Assembly (NCBI RefSeq): GCF_013408145.1
Contig: NZ_JACBZI010000001.1
Location: 620,001 to 684,000, forward strand
Direction of reading: 5' to 3'
Source: Nocardioides marinus
GTDB lineage: Bacteria > Actinomycetota > Actinomycetes > Propionibacteriales > Nocardioidaceae
Length of the DNA: 64,000 nt
Below the pieces are notes generated by a model. It was not told the DNA's origin and did not search any database. It saw nothing but the letters and a program-made list of their open reading frames with translations. This document shows, in pieces, positions 9,243-17,419 of this stretch. A program made the translations under genes and the position numbers. Each line of letters opens with the position of its first letter. The stretch's first letter is position 1.

Positions 9243-10079
9243 ATGATGAACAGCACCGACGCGACGACCGTCATCCCCGCCGTACCCGAGCAGGCCGACC
9301 CGCTCCTCGCCTCGCTCGACGCGCGGGAGATCACCGCATGGTTCGGCGAGCGCAAGGTGCTCGATCGCGTCTCGCTCACGATGCCCGCAGGCGCGATCAC
9401 CGCGCTCATCGGCCCGTCCGGCTGTGGCAAGTCGACCTTCCTGCGCATCCTCAACCGGATGCACGAGCTGGTGCCCTCCGCGCAGCTGGCCGGCGAGGTC
9501 TGGCTGGACGGCGAGGACATCTACCACCCCGAGAAGTTGCTCATCGAGGCCCGCCGGGCGATCGGGATGGTCTTCCAGAAGCCCAACCCGTTCCCCGCGA
9601 TGTCGATCCGGGAGAACGTCCTGGCCGGGCTCAAGCTCACCGGGACCAAGGCCTCTCGCTCGGAGAAGGACGACCTCGTGGAGTCCTGCCTGGTCAAGGG
9701 CGGGCTCTGGAACGAGGTGAAGGACCGTCTCGACGCCCCCGGCGGCGGCCTGTCCGGCGGTCAGCAGCAGCGGCTGTGCATCGCCCGCTCGCTGGCGGTC
9801 AAGCCGCGGGTGCTGCTGATGGACGAGCCCTGCTCGGCGCTCGACCCGACCTCCACCCGCGTCATCGAGGAGACGATGGTCGAGCTGGCCCGCGAGGTCA
9901 CGATCGTGATCGTCACCCACAACATGCAGCAGGCGGCTCGCGTCTCCTCCCAGTGCGCGTTCTTCCTCGCCGCCCACGGCACGCCCGGCGTGATCGTCGA
10001 GCACGGCGACACCCGTGCCATGTTCGAGAACCCGCGCGACGAGCGCACCAGCGACTACGTCCACGGCCGGTTCGGCTGA
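9243..10079 (+). CDS. pstB: Phosphate ABC transporter ATP-binding protein PstB
   Basis: 278 residues, a typical PstB length. Walker [10 protein letters not shown] is at 57-65, the signature LSGGQQQRL at 170-178, Walker B VLLMDEP at 190-196, the D-loop SALD at 198-201 and the H-loop His at 226. It energises the PstC/PstA channel from the cytoplasm. Two ATG codons (9243, 9246) are adjacent and either could start. It lies 122 bp after the third PstS-like gene and is the last transporter component of the cluster; no phoU is seen directly downstream. Confidence 0.96.
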   Translation: MMNSTDATTVIPAVPEQADPLLASLDAREITAWFGERKVLDRVSLTMPAGAITALIGPSGCGKSTFLRILNRMHELVPSAQLAGEVWLDGEDIYHPEKLLIEARRAIGMVFQKPNPFPAMSIRENVLAGLKLTGTKASRSEKDDLVESCLVKGGLWNEVKDRLDAPGGGLSGGQQQRLCIARSLAVKPRVLLMDEPCSALDPTSTRVIEETMVELAREVTIVIVTHNMQQAARVSSQCAFFLAAHGTPGVIVEHGDTRAMFENPRDERTSDYVHGRFG

Positions 10080-10089
10080 TCCGGCCGGG

Positions 10090-10854
10090 ATGCCCCACAC
10101 TCTCCTCGTGATCTCCGGCCCGCGCGCGATCGTGCTGTTCGCGACGCTCCTGGTGCTCGCGACCGCCGCCGCGTTCGGTCTGTCGCGCCTCTACGCGACG
10201 CCGCGCACGCTCGACCTCACCCCACCCCCGGAGTACGTCGCCGCGCCGGTGCCCGTCACCGCCGACCTGCCCGCCGCGACCCCGGTCTCCGGCCAGCTGG
10301 TCGACCAGGACTGGCTGGAGCGGACGGCCCGGCGTACCGGCATCCCGACCCCGGCGCTGCGGGCCTACGCCGACGCGCAGATCTCCCGCGTCGGCGGCTG
10401 CGACATCGGCTGGACGACGCTGGCCGGGATCGGCTGGGTCGAGTCCCACCACGGCACCATCGACGGCCGGTCGCTCACCGTCGACGGCCGCTCCGAGCCG
10501 CCCATCATCGGTGTCGCGCTGGACGGCGTCGGGCCGGTGGCCGCGATCCGCGCGACCCCCGAGTCGACCGCCTGGCACGGTGACCCGACGTGGGAGCACG
10601 CCGTCGGCCCGATGCAGTTCCTGCGCTCCTCGTGGGAGCCGTGGGCCGCCGACGGCGACCGCGACGGCGTCATGGACCCCCACGACCTCGACGACGCCGC
10701 GGCGACGGCCGCGCGCTACCTGTGCGCCTCGGGCCACGACCTCGACTCCGGCACCACGTGGGCCTCGGCGATCCACAGCTACAACCACGCCCAGGAGTAC
10801 GTCGACGCCGTGCACGCCGCCGCCACCGCCTACGCCCAGCGGGCCGCCCGCTAA
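10090..10854 (+). CDS. Membrane-anchored lytic murein transglycosylase
   Basis: 254 residues from ATG 10090, ten bases after pstB. An N-terminal helix (~10-32) anchors an extracellular transglycosylase domain. The GIGWVESHHG segment holds the likely catalytic Glu, followed by VGPMQFLRSSW, DPHDLDDAAATAARYLC and a YNHAQEYVDAV end, all hallmarks of the SLT_2/MltB-like family that cleaves peptidoglycan to 1,6-anhydro products. A GTG at 10108 is an alternative start. Its last codons contain the -10-like TAACCT used by tsaB. Confidence 0.88.
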   Translation: MPHTLLVISGPRAIVLFATLLVLATAAAFGLSRLYATPRTLDLTPPPEYVAAPVPVTADLPAATPVSGQLVDQDWLERTARRTGIPTPALRAYADAQISRVGGCDIGWTTLAGIGWVESHHGTIDGRSLTVDGRSEPPIIGVALDGVGPVAAIRATPESTAWHGDPTWEHAVGPMQFLRSSWEPWAADGDRDGVMDPHDLDDAAATAARYLCASGHDLDSGTTWASAIHSYNHAQEYVDAVHAAATAYAQRAAR

Positions 10855-10857
10855 CCT
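10852..10857 (+). promoter_or_regulatory. -10 element for leaderless tsaB
   Basis: TAACCT matches the actinobacterial TANNNT -10 pattern and ends 7 bases before the tsaB GTG, so transcription could begin at the start codon. It overlaps the stop of the preceding transglycosylase gene. No clear -35 is seen. Confidence 0.4.
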
Positions 10858-10864
10858 CGCTGGC

Positions 10865-11503
10865 GTGCTGCTCACCCTCGACACCGCGACCCCGCTCGTC
10901 ACCGTCGCCCTCCACGACGGCAGCGACGTCGTGGCCGAGCACGTCGCCGAGCGGGCGATGAAGCACGGCGAGCAGCTCGCCCCGCTCATCGAGCGCTGCC
11001 TGCTCGACGTGGGCGCTGTCCGCCAGGACCTCACCGCCATCGGGGTCGGCGTCGGCCCCGGCCCGTTCACCGGTCTGCGGGTCGGCCTGGTCACCGCCCG
11101 GACCCTCGCGTTCGTGCTGGAGGTCCCCGTCTACGGCGTGTGCTCGCTCGACGTGCTCGCGGTCGAGGCCGTCGACACCGGCACGGTGACCTCCGACTTC
11201 GTCGTGGCGACCGATGCGCGCCGCAAGGAGGTCTACCTCGCGACGTACGACGCCGACGGCGCGCGTCTGGAGGGCCCGGCCGTCCTCAAGCCCGCGGACG
11301 CCGCCACCTCCGCGCCTGTCGTGGGGGAGGGGGCCGCGCTCTACCCCGAGGCGTTCCCGACGGCCGCCGGTCCGACCCGGCCCTCGGCCGGCTGGCTGGC
11401 GCGCGTGATCACCGAGGAGCGCGCCGAGCTGCTCGACCCCGAGCCGCTCTACCTGCGCCGCCCCGACGCGGTCGAGCCGAGCGCGCGCAAGCAGGTCTCG
11501 TGA
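10865..11503 (+). CDS. tsaB: tRNA threonylcarbamoyladenosine biosynthesis protein TsaB
   Basis: 212 residues from GTG 10865. It is the ASKHA-fold partner of TsaD in making t6A37 on ANN-decoding tRNAs. LLTLDTATPLVTVAL is at the N-terminus, and GVGPGPFTGLRVGL is the signature loop. There is no usable Shine-Dalgarno sequence; the spacing from TAACCT suggests a leaderless message. The end overlaps rimI by GTGA, the common actinobacterial tsaB-rimI-tsaD order, which here is interrupted before tsaD. Confidence 0.93.
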   Translation: MLLTLDTATPLVTVALHDGSDVVAEHVAERAMKHGEQLAPLIERCLLDVGAVRQDLTAIGVGVGPGPFTGLRVGLVTARTLAFVLEVPVYGVCSLDVLAVEAVDTGTVTSDFVVATDARRKEVYLATYDADGARLEGPAVLKPADAATSAPVVGEGAALYPEAFPTAAGPTRPSAGWLARVITEERAELLDPEPLYLRRPDAVEPSARKQVS

Positions 11504-11970
11504 CCCTCGTGGTCCGCCCCGCCACCGAGGCGGACCTCGACGCCGTCGTCGCCTCCGAGGCCGACAACCTCGGTGCCGACGCCTGGCCGCCCGCTCTCGT
11601 CGTGCCCGGAGTCCGCGGCGAGGTCCCGCACGCGCACTACCTGGTCGCCGAGCTCTCCGGCGTGGTGGTCGGACACGCGGTGGTGTCGGTCGTGGTCGAC
11701 GTCGCCGAGCTCCAGCGCATCGCCGTCTCCGCCTCCGCCCGCCGCTCCGGCGTCGCCTCCGCGCTGCTGGAGGAGTGCATCGAGCTCGCCCGCGCCGGCC
11801 GCGCGGACCGGATGCTGCTGGAGGTCCGCGAGGACAACGCCTCCGCCCTCGCCTTCTACGCCGCCCGCGGCTTCACCGAGGTCGACCGACGCCCGCGCTA
11901 CTACCGCGACGGCACCAGCGCCGTCGTCATGCGCCTAGGCCTCGGCCCCCGCTGCTCGTTCGCTGGTTGA
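11500..11970 (+). CDS. rimI: Ribosomal-protein-alanine N-acetyltransferase RimI (GNAT)
   Basis: 156 residues starting at GTG 11500, overlapping the tsaB stop. This is a GNAT fold with the acetyl-CoA pyrophosphate loop ARRSGVASALLEE and the downstream ALAFYAARGFTEV segment typical of RimI. It modifies protein N-termini, classically S18. The last few codons run into a dispersed palindromic repeat (from 11965), so the C-terminus (about PRCSFAG) may have been altered by insertion of that element. Confidence 0.88.
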   Translation: MTLVVRPATEADLDAVVASEADNLGADAWPPALVVPGVRGEVPHAHYLVAELSGVVVGHAVVSVVVDVAELQRIAVSASARRSGVASALLEECIELARAGRADRMLLEVREDNASALAFYAARGFTEVDRRPRYYRDGTSAVVMRLGLGPRCSFAG

Positions 11971-12004
11971 GGTGCGAGGAGCGCCAGCGACGAGCCTCGA
12001 AACC
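11965..12004. repeat. 40-bp imperfect palindromic repeat, copy 1
   Basis: It begins GGTTGAGGTGCGAGGAGCGC and ends CGAGCCTCGAAACC. The outer arms are complementary (GGTTGAGG with CCTCGAAACC, imperfect) and so is the GAGCGCCAGC core, giving a potential hairpin. It matches the copy at 33407-33446 at 35 of 40 positions and resembles the block at 13268-13311. It includes the rimI stop codon. Confidence 0.8.
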
Positions 12005-12296
12005 CCGTGCCCCGACAAGCAACCTGCTTCACGAGGCGACCGGAGGTTTCCTCGTGACCCCCTTTCACGGCACGCCCTCCAATCCACGTGGTGCTCCGTG
12101 GTCGGGGTCGGTGGGCGCCTGGACGTTCGCGCTGCAGCAGGTCCTTCATTTCTCGAAGGCGTGCTTGCGGTGGGCCTTCGCTTCGGTACTTGGTTGCGGC
12201 TCGCTCCGCCCCTTGCGCGCCGTTGGGGTGCTCGCTGGGGTTGCGGCTGGATCGTCCTCCACAGATTCGATCTGGAGCCCCGATCAAGGGTTCTAT
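12005..12296. other. Non-coding stretch between rimI and the DUF222/HNH gene
   Basis: I see no convincing gene here. Base composition is visibly less GC-rich than the surroundings. It contains an 8-bp inverted repeat, TCACGAGG (12029-12036) with CCTCGTGA (12050-12057), which could form a hairpin. It ends in the SOS-box promoter of the next gene. Together with the flanking repeat it looks like the leading part of an inserted 13E12-like unit. Confidence 0.5.
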
Positions 12297-12312
12297 TCGA
12301 ACACATGTTCTA
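12297..12312 (+). promoter_or_regulatory. LexA (SOS) box
   Basis: TCGAAC-ACAT-GTTCTA matches 10 of 12 defined bases of the actinobacterial SOS box TCGAAC-N4-GTTCGA. It lies directly upstream of a TAGAAT -10 (12314-12319), so LexA would block the promoter. LexA control of 13E12-family genes is established in Mycobacterium tuberculosis, which supports the reading. Confidence 0.75.
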
Positions 12313-12313
12313 G

Positions 12314-12319
12314 TAGAAT
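12314..12319 (+). promoter_or_regulatory. -10 element of DUF222/HNH gene 1
   Basis: TAGAAT sits 6 bases before the ATG at 12326, implying a leaderless transcript. It is immediately downstream of the SOS box. Confidence 0.55.
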
Positions 12320-12325
12320 CTGGTC

Positions 12326-13894
12326 ATGGCACTCGGGCACCAGGATCACTCGGCACAGGGGTCTTCTCCTGTGCCGACCGGTGACCTGCTGACTGCCATT
12401 CGCGACCTCGACCAGGCTGCTGACCAGGCTGACCGGGACCGGTTCATCGCGATCGCCGAGTGGGCCGACCGGCACACCACCGGCCAACTGCTGCCCGACC
12501 TGTACGGCACCTTCGGGCTGCCCGACGACGACGCCCACAACGAGGCCGAGAACGCGTGGGTGTCCCGGTTCGGGATGCCCGGCGCCGACACGATGCTCGA
12601 GCTCGCCGGCCCCGGTGCACCCGAGGTCAGCGAGTTCGCGGTCATCGAGCTCGCCGCCGCACTGGGCCGTTCCACCGACTCGGGGCGGATGCTGCTGTCT
12701 GATGCCGTGGAGGCCCGCTACCGGCTGCCGAAGATCTGGGCCCGCCTCGAAGCGGGCCAGGTGCAGGTGTGGCGGGTACGCCGCGTCACCGACCTCACCC
12801 GCGGCCTGACCGCCGAGGCCGCTGCGTTCGTCGACGCCCATCTCGCCCACGTGGTGCACACCGCCTCCTTCGCCACCGTCAAGAGGTTGGCCGCGGAGGC
12901 GGCAGCACGCTTCGACCCCGAGACGGCTGAGATGGAAGAGGTCGACACCCGCGCCAGCCTCCACGTCCACCTCGACCTGGCGACGGCTTGGTCGATCGGG
13001 ACCGCCAACGGTGTCCACCTGTCCGGGCTGCTGGACCGTGCCGATGCCGAGGAGCTCGAGGCAGCGATCCGCACCATCGCCGACCAGCTGCTGGCCGCCG
13101 GCTCCACCGATACCCTCGACGTCCGCCGTGCCAAGGCCCTGGGCTACCTCAGCCGCGGCGACCTCACCCTCGACCTCGACACCTCACCGGCCGAGCCAGG
13201 TGGTCGAGCAGCGACCGACGGCACCGACGCAGGTGGTCGAGCAGCGACCGACGACACCGACGCAGGTGGTCGAGCAGCGACGAGCGCCAGCGAGGAGCGG
13301 GCGTCGAGACCACCCCGCAACCCCCGCCAGGTCGTCCTCCACCTCCACCTCTCAGAAGCCGCGCTCCGCGGAAACGAAGGACCCGGCACCCCCGAGGTCG
13401 ACCCCGACACCGGGATGCTCGGCCTCCACCTCGCCCGCCTCGAGAACCACCACCAGACCCTCACCGCCGACACCGTCCGCGAATGGCTCGCCGTTCCCGG
13501 CACCCAGGTGGTCGTGAAGCCGGTCATCAACCTGGCCGACCAGATCGCCGTCGACTGCTACGAGATCCCCGACCGCATCTCCACCCGGGTCAAGCTCAAG
13601 CGCACGACCTGCGTCTTCCCGCACTGCACCCGCACCTCAGCCAGGGTCGACCTCGACCACATCGAGGAGTACGTCCCACCCGACCAGGGCGGACCACCCG
13701 GCCAGACATCAACAGACAAACTCGCCCCCCTGTGCAGACGCCACCACCGGGCCAAGACCCACCCCTCCCCGGCCTCGACGAACTCGACCACCGTGGCCTG
13801 GGACTACCACCAGCTCACCCCCACCACCTGGCTCTGGACCAGCCCCCACGACATCCGGTTCCTCGTCCACCCCGACGGCACCACCGAGCTCTGA
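12326..13894 (+). CDS. DUF222/HNH endonuclease domain protein (13E12 family), copy 1
   Basis: 522 residues. The N-terminal helical DUF222 region (~20-280) is followed by a linker and a C-terminal HNH nuclease domain at about 428-475: the zinc/HNH signature runs from VFPHC through DLDHIEEY to LCRRHHRAKT. The family recurs as multiple copies in actinobacterial genomes (REP13E12 in M. tuberculosis); substrate and biological role remain unsettled. The ATG is set by the SOS-box promoter 6 bases upstream. The linker carries an in-frame expansion (13198-13311) derived from the dispersed palindromic repeat, so this copy is about 100 residues longer than copy 2 at 33551. It splits rimI from tsaD, consistent with insertion. 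Confidence 0.85.
   Translation: MALGHQDHSAQGSSPVPTGDLLTAIRDLDQAADQADRDRFIAIAEWADRHTTGQLLPDLYGTFGLPDDDAHNEAENAWVSRFGMPGADTMLELAGPGAPEVSEFAVIELAAALGRSTDSGRMLLSDAVEARYRLPKIWARLEAGQVQVWRVRRVTDLTRGLTAEAAAFVDAHLAHVVHTASFATVKRLAAEAAARFDPETAEMEEVDTRASLHVHLDLATAWSIGTANGVHLSGLLDRADAEELEAAIRTIADQLLAAGSTDTLDVRRAKALGYLSRGDLTLDLDTSPAEPGGRAATDGTDAGGRAATDDTDAGGRAATSASEERASRPPRNPRQVVLHLHLSEAALRGNEGPGTPEVDPDTGMLGLHLARLENHHQTLTADTVREWLAVPGTQVVVKPVINLADQIAVDCYEIPDRISTRVKLKRTTCVFPHCTRTSARVDLDHIEEYVPPDQGGPPGQTSTDKLAPLCRRHHRAKTHPSPASTNSTTVAWDYHQLTPTTWLWTSPHDIRFLVHPDGTTEL
13198..13311. repeat. In-frame 33-bp tandem repeats plus palindromic-repeat block inside the HNH gene
   Basis: Two full 33-bp units (13198-13230, 13231-13263) and a partial third (from 13264) encode 11-residue repeats GGRAATDGTDA, GGRAATDDTDA and GGRAAT. 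The third runs into a 44-bp block (13268-13311) that starts GGTCGAGCAGCGACGAGCGC and ends GCGTCGAGACC, related to the repeats at 11965 and 33407. The lengths keep the frame open. Confidence 0.8.
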
Positions 13895-13954
13895 GACGAG
13901 CCCCGGCGTCACAAACCCCTGGACGCTGAGCCGTCCCGTCGCCAGGGTCGTCCC

Positions 13955-14377
13955 ATGACCCTGCGCATCCAGTGCCTGACCATCGACTGCCACGACCTCG
14001 ACCTCGTGGCGACCTTCTGGGCAGAGGCGCTCGGCTGGCGCCGCACCTTCGCCGACGACGAGGAGGCCTGCCTCGAGCCGCCGCAGGGCGAGCTGGGCGA
14101 CGGGCTGCTCCCGGACCTGCTGTTCATCAAGGTGCCCGACGACAAGACGGTGAAGAACCGTCTGCACCTCGACCTGCGCCCCGGCGTGGTAGACACCCAG
14201 GAGGCCGAGGTGGCGCGCCTGGAGGCCCTGGGGGCGACGCGGGCCGACATCGGTCAGGGCGAGACGCGGTGGACGGTCATGGCCGACCCGGAGGGCAACG
14301 AGTTCTGCGTGCTGCAGCCGCTCGAGCCCGAGCAGCAGGCCGAGGTCGACGCCAGCATCAGCGCCTGGCGGACCTGA
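13955..14377 (+). CDS. VOC-family (glyoxalase/bleomycin-resistance-like) protein
   Basis: 140 residues from ATG 13955. Two beta-alpha-beta-beta-beta units are recognisable: QCLTIDCHDLDLVATFWAEALGW at the start, the middle RLHLDLRP, and MADPEGNEFCVLQP at the end, typical of single-chain vicinal-oxygen-chelate proteins that dimerise around a metal. The His in RLHLDL and the Glu in GNEFC are plausible metal ligands. The substrate cannot be told. Its 3' end overlaps the convergent GNAT gene by 20 bp. Confidence 0.8.
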   Translation: MTLRIQCLTIDCHDLDLVATFWAEALGWRRTFADDEEACLEPPQGELGDGLLPDLLFIKVPDDKTVKNRLHLDLRPGVVDTQEAEVARLEALGATRADIGQGETRWTVMADPEGNEFCVLQPLEPEQQAEVDASISAWRT

Positions 14378-15101
14378 ACGTCACGTGCGTGCGGAACCCC
14401 AGCCGGTCGTAGACCGCGAGCGCGGGCCCGTTGTCGACGTACACCCCGAGGGTCGCCGTGCCCGAGACGGCCAGCGCGCGACGGGTGAGCGCGGCCGACA
14501 CGGCGGTGCCGAGGCCGCGGCCGGCGGCCGAGCCGTGCGTGCTGACCGAGCGCAGGTGCCCGGCCCCCGAGGGGTCGCGGTAGAGCGCTCCGACCGCGAG
14601 CAGACCGTCGTCCCCCGGGATACCCAGCCAGCACTCGACGCCGCGGGAGCCCGGCCGCGCGAACGACCCCGGGTTCGCGACGTCCAGCAGCCCGTCGATG
14701 AGCGCCGCGTCGGTGACCTCCACGACCGAGGGCTCCAGCGGGTGCGGGGGAGGGGCGTCGTGGGTGAGCATCCAGTGCCAGTGGCCCGAGACGGGCAGCC
14801 TCCAGGCCCCCGGCAGCACGTCGTACGCCGCCGCCTCGACGCTGACGCGCCCCGGCTCCTCCATCAGGTCGGTCGCGAGGCCGGCGAGCCGGGCCAGGTC
14901 GGCGGTGGGGCCCAGGCACCACAGCGAGGGCGACCCGTCCGAGGGGCCGGTGCGGTTCCGGTTGCCGTCGATCACCAGGGCGTCACCGAGCGCGAGCACG
15001 AGGGGAGTGTCGGCGGGGTCGACCTGGTGGCGAACGAACGGGTGCTCGGACCGAGCGACCAGCTCGTACGGATCGATCTCGTGCAGGCCCTCCACGGACA
15101 C
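14358..15101 (-). CDS. GNAT family N-acetyltransferase
   Basis: 247 residues from GTG at 15101 (a second in-frame GTG lies at 15095). The C-terminal half (~130-247) is a GNAT fold: [20 protein letters not shown], then the acetyl-CoA loop [17 protein letters not shown], then [16 protein letters not shown]. The N-terminal half resembles the proteobacterial/actinobacterial two-part GNATs but is not diagnostic. It is divergent from tsaD with only 26 bp between starts, so the two promoters overlap. Substrate unknown. Confidence 0.78.
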   Translation of the reverse strand: MSVEGLHEIDPYELVARSEHPFVRHQVDPADTPLVLALGDALVIDGNRNRTGPSDGSPSLWCLGPTADLARLAGLATDLMEEPGRVSVEAAAYDVLPGAWRLPVSGHWHWMLTHDAPPPHPLEPSVVEVTDAALIDGLLDVANPGSFARPGSRGVECWLGIPGDDGLLAVGALYRDPSGAGHLRSVSTHGSAAGRGLGTAVSAALTRRALAVSGTATLGVYVDNGPALAVYDRLGFRTHVTFRSARR

Positions 15102-15127
15102 ATCCTCACCGGTGGCACGATGGCCCC

Positions 15128-16183
15128 GTGAGTGAGCCCCTCGTCCTCGGCATCGAGACCTCCTGCGACGAGACCGGCGTCGGCATCGTCCGCGGCCACA
15201 CGCTGCTGGCCGACGCCGTCGCGAGCAGCGTCGACGAGCACGCCCGCTTCGGCGGCGTTGTGCCCGAGGTCGCCAGCCGTGCACACCTCGAGGCGATGGT
15301 CCCGACCATCGAGCGGGCCTGTGAGACCGCCGGCATCACGCTCCACGACGTCGACGCCGTCGCCGTCACCAACGGCCCCGGCCTCGCCGGCGCCCTGCTC
15401 GTCGGTGTCGCAGCGGCCAAGGCGCTCGCGCTGGGCCTGGGCAAGCCGATCTACGGCGTCAACCACCTCGCCTCCCACGTCGCGGTCGACCAGCTCGAGC
15501 ACGGCCCGCTGCCCGAGCCGTGCGTGGCGATGCTCGTCTCCGGGGGCCACTCCAGCCTGCTGCGCGTCACCGACGTGACCGGTCAGGACGGCGGGGTCGA
15601 CCCGATGGGGCAGACCATCGACGACGCCGCCGGCGAGGCCTTCGACAAGGTGGCCCGGCTGCTCGGCCTGCCGTTCCCCGGCGGCCCGCACATCGACCGC
15701 TCCGCCCGCGAGGGGAGCACCGTCGCCATCGACTTCCCCCGCGGCCTGACCAGCCGTCGCGACCTCGAACGGCACCGCTTCGACTTCTCCTTCTCCGGCC
15801 TCAAGACCGCCGTCGCCCGGTGGGTCGAGGCCAAGGAGCGCGCCGGTGAGCCGGTGCCGGTCGCCGACGTCGCCGCGTCCTTCCAGGAGGCCGTCTGCGA
15901 CGTGCTGGTCCGCAAGGCCCTCGACGCCGCCTCCAGCGAGGGGATCGAGGACCTGCTCATCGGCGGCGGCGTCGCCGCCAACTCCCGCCTGCGCCACCTC
16001 GCCGAGGAGCGCGCCGAGAAGCTCGGCATCCGCGTCCGCGTCCCGCGCCCGGGCCTGTGCACCGACAACGGCGCCATGGTCGCCGCGCTGGGCGCGGAGA
16101 TGGTCGCGCGCGGGCGTACGCCGTCCTCGCTCGACCTCCCCGCCGACTCCAGCCTCCCGGTCACCGAGGTGCTCGCGGTCTGA
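15128..16183 (+). CDS. tsaD: tRNA N6-adenosine threonylcarbamoyltransferase TsaD
   Basis: 351 residues from GTG 15128. It transfers threonylcarbamoyl to A37 of tRNA with TsaB. ASKHA fold: [13 protein letters not shown] at the N-terminus, metal ligands His113 and His117 in NHLASH, the SGGHS loop, [21 protein letters not shown] and the C-terminal TDNGAM. Length and motifs are canonical. It normally follows rimI directly in this phylum; here ~3.1 kb of accessory genes intervene. Confidence 0.96.
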   Translation: MSEPLVLGIETSCDETGVGIVRGHTLLADAVASSVDEHARFGGVVPEVASRAHLEAMVPTIERACETAGITLHDVDAVAVTNGPGLAGALLVGVAAAKALALGLGKPIYGVNHLASHVAVDQLEHGPLPEPCVAMLVSGGHSSLLRVTDVTGQDGGVDPMGQTIDDAAGEAFDKVARLLGLPFPGGPHIDRSAREGSTVAIDFPRGLTSRRDLERHRFDFSFSGLKTAVARWVEAKERAGEPVPVADVAASFQEAVCDVLVRKALDAASSEGIEDLLIGGGVAANSRLRHLAEERAEKLGIRVRVPRPGLCTDNGAMVAALGAEMVARGRTPSSLDLPADSSLPVTEVLAV

Positions 16184-16192
16184 GGGCCGCCG

Positions 16193-17419
16193 TCAGCGAC
16201 CGAGCCGGAACGCCGTGCCGGGCTCGATCTCGGTGTCGGTCTCGACCGGCCCGTCCAGGACCTGCGGGGTGAGGCGCGAGCCGTCCCAGGTGTAGCGGAT
16301 CACCGAGGACGTGCTGCTCCCGCCCTCCACGGACAGCCACGAGTCCGCACCGGCCCACGCCTCGTCGTAGATGACCGTCTCGTGTCGGGCCAGCTCGCGG
16401 CCGGTCCGCGCGTCGAAAAGGGCCTGCAGTCCGTGGCTGGGGCCGTCGCGGTAGGCATCGAGGCCGAGCACGAGCCGTCCGTCGGGGGAGAAGCGGAACG
16501 AGCCGCTCTCGCAGGTGCGCCACAGCTCCTCGCCGGTCGCGAAGAGCACCACGCCGCTGCAGTACTCCTGGCCGAACTCGTCCACGCTCACGTGCCCCGA
16601 GACCAGCGCGCCGTCGGGCGAGACGTCGGTGATCGACAGCAGCCCCAGTCGGTCCAGCGAGTCCACCGACCCGTCCAGGGAGACTGTCTGCTGGGTCGAG
16701 CCGTCCCGGTCGTAGACCTCCACGATCACGACGCACTCCTGCGCGGTGCACCCGGGCAGGACCTCCAGGGGCATCGGCGCCGAGAGCCGCCCGTCCAGCT
16801 CGGTGGGTACGACGGTGGGCTGGTCGTCCCCGGGGAGCAGCACCCGCAGCCGCCCGTCGGTGCCCATCCAGCTGGCCGCGGCACCCTCGTCGTCCACGGC
16901 CAGTCCGCTGTCGGCGGCCTCGAAGGTCTCCAGCACCGATCCGGTGCCGTCGGTCACCGCGATCACGTAGTCCCCGCCCTCGGGGTAGTTCGTGAAGACC
17001 CAGCGGCCGTCGGCGAGCGCGACGAAGGATGACACCTCGCCGGTGAGGTCCGGTGTGAAGGGGGTGCCGCCGACGGGCCGGACCTCGCCGTCGAGCATCC
17101 AGGCCCCGGCCCGCTCGCCGCCCGTCCGCGGAGGGTCGGAGGGGGAGACCGGCGGCACCGGGTTGGCGGTGTCGCTGACGGTGGGGGTGTCGACGGGGGG
17201 CAGGGTGTCTGGCGAGGAGCCGCCGCCGACCAGCAACGCGATCGGGACGACCGCGGCGGCGACGACGCCGGCACCGGCCGCGGCGGCGAGGGCCGCGCGG
17301 CGGCGTCGGATGCCGCGGGCCCGGCCGCGGACGTCGTCGAGGGTCAGCGTCGGCGTACCTGCTCCGACGGCCTGGATGCGCAGGGCCTCGGTGAAGGCCT
17401 GCTCGTCGTGCTCGTTCAT
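16193..17419 (-). CDS. Single-pass membrane protein coupled to a SigE-family sigma factor
   Basis: 408 residues. A short cytoplasmic part (1-~40) is followed by one transmembrane helix (~42-64, ending LLVGGG), a Pro/Ser/Thr-rich linker, and an extracellular region with repeated WVFTNYPEG, GRLRVLLPG, SFRFSPDGRLVLG and WLSVEGG patterns that look like beta-propeller blades. The ATG at 17419 overlaps the sigma gene's stop (ATGA), so they are translated together. By position it is probably the regulator (anti-sigma-like) of that factor, but it lacks the His-x3-Cys-x2-Cys zinc motif of ZAS proteins. The role is inference. Confidence 0.7.
   Translation of the reverse strand: MNEHDEQAFTEALRIQAVGAGTPTLTLDDVRGRARGIRRRRAALAAAAGAGVVAAAVVPIALLVGGGSSPDTLPPVDTPTVSDTANPVPPVSPSDPPRTGGERAGAWMLDGEVRPVGGTPFTPDLTGEVSSFVALADGRWVFTNYPEGGDYVIAVTDGTGSVLETFEAADSGLAVDDEGAAASWMGTDGRLRVLLPGDDQPTVVPTELDGRLSAPMPLEVLPGCTAQECVVIVEVYDRDGSTQQTVSLDGSVDSLDRLGLLSITDVSPDGALVSGHVSVDEFGQEYCSGVVLFATGEELWRTCESGSFRFSPDGRLVLGLDAYRDGPSHGLQALFDARTGRELARHETVIYDEAWAGADSWLSVEGGSSTSSVIRYTWDGSRLTPQVLDGPVETDTEIEPGTAFRLGR

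Noticed and set aside
12297..12312. KstR-type site instead of SOS box
   Set aside because: The AAC and GTT halves are separated by 4 bases, not 2; this is the LexA spacing.
11971..12325. Short open frames on both strands between rimI and the HNH gene
   Set aside because: They have no ribosome site or homologous motifs, and overlap a repeat and the SOS promoter; treated as non-coding.
13198..13281. Tandem 33-bp units as a CRISPR array
   Set aside because: The units are head-to-tail without unique spacers, lie in frame inside the HNH gene, and no cas genes are present.
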